Positions 48,290-60,952 of a stretch of DNA of 64,000 bases are shown here, in pieces; within the stretch, counting starts at the first letter, position 1, and every line of letters begins with the position of its first letter. The notes under the pieces are model-generated. The model made no database searches and had not been told where the DNA came from. It saw only the letters and a list, made by a program, of their open reading frames with translations. A program made the position numbers and the translations under genes. This stretch comes from Vitis vinifera (taxonomy: Eukaryota > Streptophyta > Magnoliopsida > Vitales > Vitaceae). The stretch covers positions 5,155,501 to 5,219,500 of the forward strand of contig NC_081817.1 in the NCBI RefSeq assembly GCF_030704535.1. Reading direction: 5' to 3'.

Positions 48290-49530
48290 TGCCCAATTTT
48301 GTTACATACACTTTTCGCACAAAAATACCTATTTACATAAGATATAAGGTATCCATTGTCAAGAAATTTGAATGAATTACTATAACTTCTAGAATTCCAC
48401 TATTGTTCACATGTAATTGGCAGACACCACGTGACATAATTGATTGACACAATGTGATATAGTTGATGAATATAATGTGACATAATTTACAAACATGATG
48501 TAACATGGTTGACAAATACAAAATGACAATTGACGAACATGGTGTGACATAGTTGATGGACGAAGCTTCAAAGTAAAGGTTGATCCTATTCATGGTAGTT
48601 ATGACATTCAACTTTATTTTTAAGGCTTTTTCCTTTTGTTAAATCCCTTTTATCTAATATTTTACATATTTTGATAAAATCAAAGATAGATTTTGAAAGC
48701 ATTTTATTTGATATGTTTTTAGGGAAAAAAAAAGAAATCTTATTTCCACAATATGATTCTCCTTTTTTTATTATTTTACAAGAAACAAGGGTGGTATATT
48801 TTTAGAAAAAAAAAATATTCATTTTATTATCCAAATTATTGGTTAACAACTATACAGCCTTATTTTATTAGGCTTAATTGAGTGTATGTCCTTATTTTCT
48901 TTGGAGAATATGAGATTTAAGAGAACATGTGTCATTCTATTACATATACTTTTCAACTACAATCCCTATGTACATATAATGTATTATATCTATTGTCAAG
49001 AAATTTGAAGTATAATGATTTCTAGTGTTCCAATGCTGTCAAAGGTATTTAGTAGACATGATATAACCTGACATAGTTAATGAACACAATGTGGCATAGT
49101 TAACAGACATAACATGACATAGTTGACAAACACAATGACACGTAGTTGACAGACATAATATGACATAATTGGAAGATATGATGTGATATAGTTGATAGAC
49201 ACAATGTAACATAGTTCACAAATACAACATGACATAATTGGTGGATATGGTGTGACATGATTCAATGGATGAAGCTCCAAAGGTTAGCTTACTCATGATG
49301 GTTATCATATGGCTTCAATTTTTAGTTGAAACGTGTGATTTTAAAAAATAAAAATAGTCAATTTTATTTTTAAGACTTCTTTTTTGGGTTAAATCTCTAA
49401 TATCTAATATATTTAACATTTAAAAATAAATAAAAGATTGCTTTTGAAAGCATTTTATTATATATGTTTTTAAAAAGTAACTCTTATTTCCACCATCATA
49501 TTTTCCTTTTTTATTATTTTACAAAAAACA
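48290..49530. repeat. Nested repeat: ~0.62-kb direct duplication containing minisatellites
   Basis: Copy A (about 48290-48810) and copy B (about 48905-49530) share flanking text (TTGTCAAGAAATTTGAA, GATGAAGCTYCAAAG, GAAAGCATTTTATT, TTATTATTTTACA). In both, the middle is a degenerate array of roughly 24-33-bp units such as GTGACATAGTTGACGAACA (48420-48560; 49065-49265). Copy B has more units. The unit text differs in sequence from unit to unit, unlike a CRISPR. Confidence 0.8.
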
Positions 49531-49725
49531 AAGGTTGTATCAAAGACTTGCCTTGAAAGAACACAAGGCAAATTGTAAGCTTTTGGATACGAGATATCCA
49601 TCCTGGTCACTATGAACGCATTTGCCCAATTGACACGTCTAAAGGAATCAATGTTAAACTTTGTGGATCCTTAGCAATTCACACAAGGATTAGTCATTAA
49701 TCCATTGAGAGCGTAGTCATAAGAA

Positions 49726-49739
49726 GGGGGGGGGGGGGG
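49726..49739 (+). repeat. Poly-G tract (14 G)
   Basis: An uninterrupted G run next to a repeat boundary; length is likely unstable. Confidence 0.9.
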
Positions 49740-50375
49740 TTAGACAGATATTATTGAATAGTACACAAGAAGCTTCAAGAAATCTAGTGTTTACTACTAA
49801 ATTATATGAAATCACTAAGAAAGAACAGTGGTTTGACAAAACCATTTCAAAATTTCTGAGTTACTAAATTTTTTTATTATTTGAAATTTTAAATTTTTAA
49901 AAAATAATTTTAAAAACATAAGAAAAGTTTATTCTTTTGCACAAAAGTTCCTACATTTATAAAGAAGTTACTTCTATATTTTGTTTTCAAAAACAAAAAA
50001 ATAGGAATCATATACAAGAAAGCATGGAGAAGTTCTTGTCCAGTGATCACGCAGCAGAAGAAAAAAGGTTTTGGGTCTGCAAATTTTCTTTTCTTTTCTC
50101 CAGATTTCTCTGCAACCAAAAGCACCGATTAGCAAATGGTACCCGATTAGTTTCCTTGCATATCCATAAGAACAAATGAATTTCTTCCATTGAAAAGAAA
50201 CAAAGGAAATAAGAATCACAATGAGAACCCAGACTACCTGAAGAAGAGAGAAAGAAATAGAAACAACCTTCAGAACCCGAAACCAATAATCAACTGTTAA
50301 ATACTAACTGCACGCCAAACCAATCCCAACTACATAATAAATGACATCTCTAACAAGAGTAGTAGTTGTTGACCA

Positions 50376-50430
50376 GGACGACGATGATGATGATGAAGAC
50401 AATGATGATGATGATGAAGAGGACAATGAA
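50376..50430 (+). repeat. GAT/GAA trinucleotide repeat, in IQD downstream region
   Basis: Imperfect (GAT)n with GAA/GAC interruptions. It lies about 200-250 bp beyond the IQD stop codon, so it may be in the 3' untranslated region. Confidence 0.8.
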
Positions 50431-50630
50431 AAAGACGGCAACAGTTAAATTCATAAACCCGATAAACCCCTCTTTTATTCATTCAACGAATCATCTTCCT
50501 TTGCACATCTACAATAGCAGTTACTGAAGAAGATGATGATCAAAGATCTCAGCCATGAACTCTAAATTATTCAATCTTCTTCATTTGCACCTTCTGTAGA
50601 TACCTGTCTCACTACCTGCTCCCTCCATTG

Positions 50631-53600
50631 CTAGCCTCTGTGTGCAGGGGAAATGGCCTTGATGGAGCTAGTTTCCACCCTGGGAGGACCAGAATGCCTT
50701 CTGGGCCCAGCTGGGGAAGCTGGGAATGAGAGACGTTTCTTTGCAGAACTCCCTGATGCCTTTTCTGGTGTCCCATTCTTCTCTAGACCCAACGGGCTTG
50801 GCAATCGGGATCTAGCCCTTGTCGACTCCGTTGATGCCATGTAGCTTGGAACTGCAGGTGAGCTTGCAAGGCTCTCATCGTCTCTTACTAATGACCCTGC
50901 AATGCTATGCCTCCTGTACCGCTCAGACTGGATGCTGAGCATGCTCCTCGAGTCATCATCTGCACCCCAACCACTTCCCTTTGGGCTCGCTGGCTTTGTT
51001 TTCCCAGTTACTGATGATGAAGACTGTGCCTTGGAAGGAGGAGTTGAAGGGGATTGCCGGCTGGGAGGACGACTTGGTTTTTGGGCAGTTGGGGAAGGTT
51101 TCTTATCAAGGTTGAGGTCCCGACGTGCATAAGCTTTGCTGATTTCTCCAATAGAGAAGGCACGGCTTGTTGTGCTTTTCAATGAGGCATGATCAGTGTT
51201 AAGTTCCTTTTCCATTGCACTGCGGCTCTCCCATGGCCGGGCTGCCATCCATCGCTCTAACCAACTCCACCCCCAGTGAGGATTGTTTGGATCCATAAAT
51301 GTTGGGTTTGCAGGTTTTGAAGAGTTCTTCCACGTTTGCTGATGGACAAATTTTCATCCAGATCAGTTTGAGGATTTAATCTGTAACTAAGATTTAGAAG
51401 TAATATGCTCCACAAACTCGATTAGTGGGAGAAGTTCCCCCAACCATTGTGTGGATCTACATTTCCACTAGAAGATGCAGCCTTAAATAACACTTATCTA
51501 TGGAGAATTTGAAATGAGTTAATGACAGCCATGCATCCTAAATTTCATGTAGACTCTTTGAGGGAAGAAAGAAGAAAATAAGAGTATTTCACAAACAAAT
51601 GACTAAACCACAACATGGCTTCTTAAAATATGACTTCTTGTGTATTCAAACTCTTGCACTTGTGTTTGATCCTAGAAAGAGGAATATCAAGGAAATGGAA
51701 CCAGAAAACTCCTACTACTCCCATGTTTTTATTTCTATTACTGTTCTGTATAGGAGAAAAAACCAGCCGGACATTCTGGAAAGCAACTTCCTGAGGAAAT
51801 TGGGTTCCTTCGCAATAGGACAAATAGTAGCATTCGGATGTCCCATGAAAGCAGAAGCTTTCTACTTTCTTCATCACAATATTAGTAGACAAGTTACTCA
51901 TGCAAAACGAAATAGAAATGAGATCATTTGATAAAATTGTATAATAACTTTATGTTATACAAGTGCTAGAAGGGAATAATCCCATAAAAAATTACAAAAA
52001 GAACATGATGCAGCCATTATATTGCTATTAATCTTGATTGGACTGCCAAACACCCCTTAAAATATGTTTTGTCATTACAAATTCTTTTGTCCCATCAGAA
52101 TACGGGGAGAATCTGGAACTGTTTCCTTTGGTTATTTTCTCACGCATCAAACACAGCCTTAATAATTGCAGATTTGCAAATAGTATAATTAAGTCTTCTG
52201 TCCAGTTACAATTAGAGAGAGGGATAGACCCACAAAAATGCACATGATTTTTCACTCATAACTTGATTGTTACCTTCCTTTTTTTTTTTTAAGAACCTAG
52301 AAATAATTTGCTAACTCAGAATCAAAAACTAGATTTTCAAATGTTCCAAGTAAAAATCACTCAACAAGCCATTGAACTAAGCTATAAGAAGAAAGGAGAA
52401 GAGTGGGGTACCTGATGCGAAAATGCATAAGCTAATGCCCTTTCTCTTCTCACTGCAGCCTCTTGCTTGCTCTGTAAGTTTGCTTCAATTTGCTCCTTAG
52501 ATTGTACACTATCATCCCAATCATCTCCCATCTGTCATAATAGTGTTTTGATATTACAAGCAAATAACTTGTTCATAAACACCATGTTTTTATCTTTTCA
52601 AGGCATGAAATGAGAAAAAGTTCCATTTAGGAAAAAGAAATGGAGAAAAGAGAAGCATCTTCCATGATGTGATGATATTTTCACCATGTCATGCTTTCTC
52701 AGAAGATGATATCTCAGAAGTAAGGCCTGATTTTCCCCCCCTTTTTTATAGGCTCAGAACCATGGCTGGATATAGAAACAAGTTTAATAAACAAACTGGT
52801 TTGAACAATTTTTTCTGGAAACAAAACTAGAGCCTATTAAATAAGTTCTTTTGAAAATCAAACAGTAAACTGATTTGTATTATGGAATAACCTTTGTTAC
52901 AAAATTATGACTACTGAAACAATTTAGGTTAAGAAAAAGACAACGGATCAAGCAACTGGCTGCAAGAAATTGATGCAAAAGAATGACCAATCATTGAGGA
53001 ACAGAGAAAATTCTCCCTCTTCATTTAGATTTTGTTTTTCCTTTTTATTAATTTATTTATTTTATTTTTTTGTAAAATAAAGTTACAAAGATAAAATGCT
53101 ACAAGCTTGGGCACTTACAGAAGCTCTCAGTTTCTCAAGCTCTTTGTCGCGCTTCAATTGGAGTTGCCGCTGGAGAGCCAAGTTCTCCTCTGACATTCTA
53201 ATCCTCCTTGCACGAATCTGAGACTGCACACGAGCAAGAGTCTGCATGCACCGTAAGGTGGTTGTTGCTTGGCGTTTAACAGATTGTCCTTGGATCAATG
53301 ATTTCAACCTCACTAAGCCCCTCAGAGCCCGCAAAGCCCTCCTTGCCTGAAAGAAAATGAAACCCAATTGAAGGAACCCAGTTCATATATACAGCTTGCC
53401 CCTCATAAATGGTCTTTGACAGGGAAGTTATGTTGATAATTTATTATCTACTGTTCTCCTAAAAGAACACAATACCTTTTCTATCTGATGTGAACACTTA
53501 AAAAAGACGATACAAGCTAATATTTTAAATTTAGGTGCAAAAGTTGAAGCATGAAAGCAGGCAATAAATGCAAGATATTCAGAGAGAAATTAATTCAAAC

Positions 53601-54516
53601 CAACCCCTTGACCATTCCATAAAGTAAGTTGAATTTGAATTCTTTGTGTTGGTTGACTTAGGAGTTAACAATTCCCACAAAAATAACAAGCAATCTGACT
53701 TCACAGAAAGCTTAGGAGCTCCATAAATCCTACCAACAAGCATAAGCATTTATCGCAGTTCTTCTAACAGTTTCCCTAACACAGCATCTCTCTTAAAACT
53801 ACAATTACTATAAGAATAAGATAAGAAAGAATATCAAGCTTCGTAGCTTGTCAATGGGAGGAGAAAAAAAGGCAACCAAGAAAATAACTGTAAGTACTTC
53901 AAATTGGAAATGTGGACATTTTCAGAAAAGAATTAAACACACTTAAAAATCTTATCCCTAAGAACCATGACATGAGAAATAAGGAAAATAAAAACACTGG
54001 GAGTAAATTGAAGGGTAAAAAGTACCAAGTAACCACGAAAAGCTGTTTGAATTTTGATAGCCGCTACTTCCTCTTTTGATTTGCCTGAGAAACGGGTCAC
54101 GGTCGTGAGTCGAACAACCTCTGCAGCAGCATGTGCTGCTGCAACAGCTGCCTCTGCAGCCACAGCAGTGGCAAGCGCCACCGAGTAAGCATGCTTGCTC
54201 TGTTCATTCTCAGCTTCTGTTAATTTCACATCCTCTATAGGAGGTGCAGGGGCAGGTAGAGGCATTGCATTTTCTGTGGATGAAGAAACCGGATCCAGGT
54301 TCTTGTGTTTCCCAAACCATTTTTTCTTCGATTTAGGGGTTGTCTGGTTAAAAGGAAAACTAAACCTTTCAATATCAAGTCCAACCAAAAATATAGAAAT
54401 TAGAAAGAAGATGACAAACAATAGGTAGAATAATTCAAAACCTTATCTTTCTTCTCCTTGGGTTCAGGGCTTAGAGCTTTCTTTACTGCAGAAAACCAAT
54501 TCCCTTTCTTCCCCAT
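50631..54516 (-). CDS. IQ67-domain calmodulin-binding protein, IQD2/IQD3-like
   Basis: Five coding exons: 54516-54442, 54343-54026, 53346-53119, 52531-52412 and 51338-50631, all GT-AG and phase 0; 1,449 nt, 482 residues. It starts [20 protein letters not shown]. An Ala-rich helix ([18 protein letters not shown]) precedes the IQ67 domain, which runs from [16 protein letters not shown] into [15 protein letters not shown] and on to about residue 185. The intron splits IQ67 exactly after 16 codons, the known family hallmark. The C-terminal exon is Ser/Pro-rich and basic with the DUF4005 block ([29 protein letters not shown]). IQDs are scaffolds that bind calmodulin and associate with microtubules or nuclei. 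Subgroup IQD2/3/4 is inferred. Confidence 0.95.
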
Positions 54517-55500
54517 TTCCTAATCATTCATCTTGCAAAACGCATCAATACATAAAATTTCAGACCCAGTTGATATCAAAGGGAAAAAAAAATTCTCCCA
54601 CATTATAAGAAATAAAACATAAATATTATTAACGAAAAGAAAAAGGACAGAGGGTAAAGGCAACAGAAGGAAGGCGAATAAATCAGAATAATTTAAGAAT
54701 ATAACCACTTATCCAGATTTTCAGACATTAGAAAAGAAAAGGTGAAAATTTTCATTCTTAACAAAAATTTAAGAACAGATCTACAACAACTAAATCCTAT
54801 ACATTCCATGAGCCATCAGTCTGAATAAGGAAATTTAGAAAAATAGGAGAAAAAAATCCTGTCCATGTCCATGCAAAAAAAAAAAAAGGAAAGGAAAAAA
54901 AAAGCAAAAAAAAAAAAAAGACAACAAAAAACAAAAGAAAATCTCCAACAATTATCCAATCATTCATCCAACCAAAAAAATGGTGAAATACCCAGATGTT
55001 CAAATTGCCAGATCTCCAGCAAAAAAGATGTTAAGAGTACTTCTAAGAGAGGCCCTCAGAGGCAGCAGACAGGCAGACAGAAAACAAAGATAAAAACTTT
55101 TAACCATTTATTAAAACCAACCACCAACAAATGGTGTACCACCCAGATGCTGAAACTGCAAGATCTTCACAAAAAGCATGAAACCCACTTCAAAATTTTC
55201 CAATTTGACGTTGCAGAAACACCCATTTCAGAGAGACACCCACATGTCAGAACCAAAACAAGGGGGGAGAAATTTGGTAAAACCAATGAATTGTTTCAAA
55301 TTCAAGGCAAAAGAGAGAGGGACAACACAATACCTGGTGATCAAATTGCAAGATCCCAACAAAGCTTGACACAAAGTGTGTGTAAATAAAACAAAAACAG
55401 AAAGAAAAAAATTCAAAAATAAATAAACAAATTAAAAAGAAGTGGAAGGCTAGGCTCACCAGATCTTGCCAAAGCAAAGAAGTTGAAGGATGAAGAAATG
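54517..55500 (-). promoter_or_regulatory. IQD leader region with repeated ~40-bp unit
   Basis: A leader-intron donor (CAAGATCTG|GTGAG, exon end 55460) is plausible, spliced to an AG just before the ATG (GATTAG|GAAATGGGG). Within the leader interval a unit reading GATCTTGCAATTTGA on the minus strand, followed by CATCTGGGT, recurs with changes at 54981-55020, 55132-55170 and 55331-55370; the real donor exon carries a fourth, partial version. Leader splicing is inferred, not proven. Confidence 0.45.
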
Positions 55501-58500
55501 GGGGGAGAGAATAACAGCTGGTTTTTGTAGGAGCGGGGCCCAGAATTTTTGGGGTTTAGGGGTTGAAGTTGAATGGGGTGTTACTGTAGAATTGGGGTCT
55601 TTGTGGATGTAACAGCAACAAACCAACCTTGTTGGTTGTCCTTCAGTTTTACCTTTTCAAAGCCAACCACTCCCAAGTGCCAACTGGGTTTTCTGAACTA
55701 ATTCTCTCATCTTGCCACTTCACCATTTTTAAAAGAAAAAAAAAAGGTTAATAATTTATTTTAAATATAAAAGTTGTGATATTTTAGATAGAAAAAAAAA
55801 ACATTTGATGCAACATTTTGAAATTTTATTTTTAAAAAATAAAATATCATTCAATTTTTTTCATAGTATATTTAGGGATCCCAATATGATTTAGGTATAA
55901 TATTAAAATTATGTTTGGTTGTGAAAATTACTCAAAAAATAAAAAAATATTAACAAAATAATTTTCTCATATTTGTATCGTGATAAATATAAAAAAAAGG
56001 CAAATATAATTTAAAATTATAAAATTTCATGTTATCTAATCTTTATACGATGAAATGAAATAAGTTAAATAAATTTAAAAATAATTTATTAATTTAAATC
56101 CATCATTTTATTTTATTTCCTTTATATTTTCCTTGAATTTTTTGAAATTGAGCATAATATAAATTTCTTTATTAATGATTGTGTTGACCTTTCTATGCAA
56201 TAATTTATTATTATTTTTATTTATAAATCATCAAATTCTTTTTATTTTGGTTATTCAAATAGTTATATATTTTATAACTACTCATATCTCATACATATAT
56301 AATTTAAATAATTTTTTCCTCCATTTGTTATCATGAACACCTCGTGTAAACACAATATTTTATTTTTGTTATATCTCATGAAATACCCGTATTTAACTTT
56401 ATAAATATTATTCACTCTACTGAAATGATATTTCCGACTTTAAAATATACATATAAAGTTAAAAAAAATATTTACATAAATAACTTTTTCTTTTATATGA
56501 TTAGAGATATCGTGTATTTTATAATATTAAAAAATTTTAATTTTTTAAAAAAGTGGTAAAAATATGTTTTAAAAAAAGAAAAAATCCTATAGACAAGGCC
56601 AATTAACAATAAAGACAGCCCCTACAAGAAATGGTCGTGTGTCCGCTCCGATCTCCATTGGTAACACTTTCTGTCTCTTCACTCAATCTATAAACAAATG
56701 TTCTTCTTAAGATGCTAATTACAAAAAGGTACAACTCTTTTTTTTCTTTTTTCTTTTTTCCTATTTTTAAATAAAATATTAGTTTACTTTTCAACTCCCA
56801 AGACAGTTTCCAATTGGCATAAAATCTATGGTCTTTATATAAAGCGCGTGAAGAGCACGCTCTAAAAGAGTATTTATTGTGGTGGGTTTCTTGGGAAGCC
56901 TCTGTTTGAATATTCGTTTGGGTTGGTGGGTCTGAAAGTCTGAATGAAGCTAAAAATATCTGACACTAATTATTATTATTTTTTTTAAATTTAGATAATG
57001 CAAATAGAAAGAGAAGTACAAAGCAAGTATCATTTTCCAGTACTATATGAATAGAATATTAATATTAAAAAAAAAAAAAAGGGTAAAGACATTTTGTAAA
57101 TATTTTTAAAAAGAGTATTAAAAAAAATATTAAAAATATCAACAATATAATGAATCAACAAAAAAAAATGGAACTGTTTGTTTGGAAATGTTTGACAATA
57201 AAAAATCATTTTCTATTTCTGATTCCTAAAAATAGAAAACATAATATTTTTAAATAGTAATTTTAATTATTTTCACTTATTTTTGGATGGTTGTTTTAAT
57301 ATATAATTATAAAAACATATAAAATGATTAAAAATAAAATATTAGATATAAAAATTATTTTTAAAATATATTAAAAATATTTAAGTTTTAAAAAATACTT
57401 TTTATTTTATAAAAATCTGATAAAATCTTTTAAAAATTATTTTTCAGAATTGTTTTATAAAACAATTATCATACATGTGCTAAGCAAGTGCGTGTCTTAT
57501 TAGTTTAAATAAAAAGAACAAAATATAAAAAAAAATTTATTATTTTTGGATAAAAAAAACCCCATTAAAATAGACATTGTCCACGTGGACATCCATGTTG
57601 ATTAAGACATCATCCAAATAAATAAATAAAAAGGCAGCTCCATTTGTTGAATCTTTCTTCCTTATCCCTTTATAGTTAGGTTTTTGGCATTGCCATATTA
57701 AGATACAATCATGGAATACAAAAATGGGCTACAATTCTATTACATATCACATAGAAAAAAACTCAAAATTTCAATTACCCATCTCCAAATCCATGGGTTG
57801 TTAAGAAAAAAAGAAAACAAAAAGAGACCTCTTTAAAACCCAAAATTTAGAAGATGGGCACCAATAGGGAATGTAGCTAAAAAAATGCACCAAAAATGTG
57901 GAGGGCTTAGGGGGGGTGGGGCCATATCTCTCTCATATCCTCATCAGACAATTTTTATAAGGGATGGGCATGTTTTTTGGTGGTGACATTAATGTCATCA
58001 CATGATACCTTATTTACTCTTAAAGAGTAAAGACAAAGGGTTTGGACCCTGTCTTCATTCTACAGAACACCCCACTCTCTGCTCCTACAACTACCACTCA
58101 TCATCTTCATTATGAGGAGGTTGCTGCCCTTTTTCTTGGGTCACAAATTTTTGGCATTTGCCTTGTGAATTGGAACACCTCTTTTGCCTTTCTATTTGTT
58201 GCCATTTCTATGTTTTTATGTTTTTTCTCCCAACACAAAGTACTGCCATTTTTGAGAGATATGATAGAAGTAGTTTTTATGAGAATTAAAAAAATAATAT
58301 AAATAATTTTTTAATAATATAAGTACTTTCAAAATTTTTTAGAAATGATTCATAAGTTTTGTCAAACCATTTGATGTTTTTTTTTTAAATATTTTTCTAA
58401 ATTTACTATCAAATGCTTTACTAATTATACCTATAATTTTAAATTTTGATTGGGAATATATCTAGGATAAAATTTATTTGAAAAACTTTTAATTTTTATT

Positions 58501-58840
58501 TATAGTATTTTGTTTTTTACCGTTCTTTATATTTACATAATTATTTTTTAAAATAAATTTTAAAAATAACTTAAAATAATTAAAATATGTTGTTTTAAAT
58601 TTTTAGAAGAACTAAATATAACCTTAATTTTTGGAATATAATATTGATGTCATAAAATTTTAGTCAATTAGTAACTTTTATATAAATCAAAATAGAAATT
58701 ATGAATAAAATATTATTCTCTTATTTTCATATTAGATTTTTTATTTTATTTTTCAAGTTATAGATGTTATAAGAAGAGTAGAGTGTGATCTTGTTAATCT
58801 CTATCCCTTCACCAACCGAACAAAAAAAAAAAAAAAGTGA
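55501..58840. other. AT-rich intergenic spacer
   Basis: No exon could be supported. At about 57165-57480 there is another 'CTGTTTGTTTGGAAATG' MITE-like text. The open frame at 58042-58302 has no known domain and ends in repeated low-complexity text; it is not called a gene. Confidence 0.5.
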
Positions 58841-58846
58841 AAGATT

Positions 58847-58860
58847 GGTCACATGTGACC
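58847..58860. promoter_or_regulatory. 14-bp perfect palindrome with E-box core
   Basis: GGTCACATGTGACC reads the same on both strands and contains CACATGTG. It is a possible bHLH/MYC-type site but no gene start lies nearby. Confidence 0.35.
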
Positions 58861-59289
58861 GTTGCCGCCATCATTAAATTGAGATTTTCTTCTGCGCGTG
58901 ACCCTGTACTTTTTTTTTTTAATTAGATGGGCAATATGTCACATGATTCAAATACTGAGATTCCCACAGTCCACGTCATCAGGGTGAGGGGCAGAGGACA
59001 TCAACAGACAAAACAGACAATGGAGCCCATTCTCAAGCAACATCAAGCGAGGCCGCACCCAGGAAGAAAAAAATATAAAAATAAATATTTTTTTATATTT
59101 AATTTTCTTATAAATACCGCTATTAAAAACTTAAATTGTGTAGGAATCAGATGAGGGGAAAAGGGAAAAAGGAAAGCCGTCAAGCCTCCTGGCAGCAAAG
59201 AGGGGAATGATCAAAGGGCAAGTGGACAACAGAGCAGTAATATAAGCTTCTAAGAGCACCATAGGAACTCCCACCGCAACCAAAACTGA

Positions 59290-60035
59290 TGACAGTAAAT
59301 CGAACGGTGAATCGGACGAACCGGCCGGTTCAATTAAATTTTTTTTTACACAGCATCAAAACGACGCCGTTTTGGAGGGTAAATAGGCTGCCTGAAAGCC
59401 TGGAAACTGGAAACCCTCGCCGCCTCAGTCCTCCCCCCGCAGCAGCTGCCAGCGTGCCCTCTGTCTGCCCCCGACGTGCTCCGCCCGCGACACCCAGACG
59501 GCGTCCACCGGCAGCCGTTACAGGCCTGCAACCTTCGGCGTTGGAAGTCGGCAAAGCTCCTTGCTGTTGTTAACCGGTAAAGCCGGCGTTGGAAGGCGGC
59601 TCCGACTGGTACCCCACCCTGCCGCTGGTACCCCTCCGGCCCTCCCTGCTTGTTTGTTAAATGGGCTTATAAAGACTTGGTTTATAAATCAATGATGTTC
59701 TTTTACAGAGATTACAGTTGTCAACTTGTCATCTTTGTGTCCTCCTTTGTTATTAGTCTAAATATATTGGGCTTTACAGAGATTATATTGTGTTATAGAT
59801 ATCATATATGATAGATTGATGAATTTTACAGGTAAAAAATTTTGTGATAAAACTCAACAAACAAAGTAGACAAAGTAGATGGTGTCAAAATTTACGTAGA
59901 ATTTATTAATTTTTAAAATTTTTATAATATATAAAATAATAAAATATATATTTATGACGTCACCGGTTTGACTGTGACCAGTGAATCGTGAATCGGTTCG
60001 GTTCAATGACCGATCCGATTCTGAAAACATTGCTC
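59290..60035. mobile_element. GC-rich TIR-like element with CCGGTTCA termini
   Basis: The left edge (TGAATCGGACGAACCGGCC, then GGTTCAAT) is answered on the right by CACCGGTTTGACTG, AATCGGTTCGGTTCAAT and CCGATTCTGAAAAC. Between them lies a GC-rich core (59370-59640) with a palindrome CAAAACGACGCCGTTTTG, unlike the AT-rich surroundings. Such ends are common in plant dispersed elements. The core may be captured DNA; ORFs there are Pro/Arg-rich and unrecognised. Confidence 0.5.
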
Positions 60036-60239
60036 ACAAAGATAAAATGATATAAAAATAACTAAAAATTTAAAAATGCAAGAATTCATTAAAAAAATAA
60101 AACTTAAAGAAAAAATTTCCAAATAGCAACACAAAAAATAAAATAAAATTTTATATATATTTTAAAATAAAAAATATATGATAAAATATAATTTAATTTT
60201 TTTTAAATAAAAAAATAAAATAAATATTATTATACAAAT

Positions 60240-60521
60240 GATACACATTACGGATACAACTTGGCCGGATTACTCTGACCTACCTAACCCGATGTTTGGG
60301 ACATAATGAGAATCCTTTTATGTAAATCGGGTTGGGCTTGGGTTCATTTTTAATGAGCCTGGTTTAAATTGAGTTGGGTTTGGGCCAATGAATGGGGCAA
60401 CCCGAAGTAAATCGAACCCGATTCAATGTTATCAAACACAATATAAAGTTTTTTTTTTTTAATTATTTTTCTTGTTAAATCCTATGCATGTGAGCTTTGT
60501 TGTTAGAAGTTTAAAACCCTA
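60240..60521 (+). promoter_or_regulatory. Upstream region of NOC2-like gene: TGGGCY and telo-box
   Basis: TGGGCT at 60333, TGGGCC at 60381 and AAACCCTA at 60514-60521 precede the leader of the NOC2-like gene by 430-620 bp. Site II plus telo-box is a known pairing in ribosome-biogenesis genes. The 60240-60430 stretch also has repetitive CGGGTTGGG text and may be partly transposon-derived. Confidence 0.45.
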
Positions 60522-60952
60522 CTCGGAGGTGTTATAAGCTGAACTGAAAGGGAAAAGAACCGCATAACGTTGTCGCTCCTGCAAATCGGCCTAGCCGCTG
60601 CCGTCGGGAATCCTCCATACCATTTTGTAGGGTTGCGTTTTGGATTGAGGTTTGTTGCTGAAAGACCAAAAAAATTACATACTCTAAATGGTTTCTACAT
60701 GATACAGTTTGCAACGGAAGGATTGATTCCATTTACAAAACGAGGATTCTCATATTTTTGCGAAGTAGGGAAATGAATGAACACTTGGGATTGAACTGGA
60801 TGTTGTAGAATTTAACATTTTCTTTGGTTTTTATCCCATATTTCTCCTGGTTTTTGGTTGATTATGTTTTTTATTTCCAAGTAGAGAGGCCCTATTCTTA
60901 TAGGGTTTTGAATGACGTTTGTTTGTCTAGAGTATTTGTCAATTGCTGCACA

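Noticed and set aside
48333-49280. CRISPR-like regular repeats
   Set aside because: The units are degenerate, vary in length and have no unique spacers; the window is plant nuclear DNA. It is a minisatellite.
50653-51132. Plus-strand frames at 50.6-51.1 kb
   Set aside because: They are antisense shadows of the IQD last exon, which has clear family motifs on the minus strand.
54865-55389. 174-codon open frame opposite the IQD leader
   Set aside because: It begins in a Lys-rich poly-A tract and lies antisense to the IQD leader; low complexity explains it.
58042-58302. 86-codon open frame as a small secreted-protein gene
   Set aside because: There is no signal peptide at the start, no domain, and no splice or promoter context; the frame has chance length.
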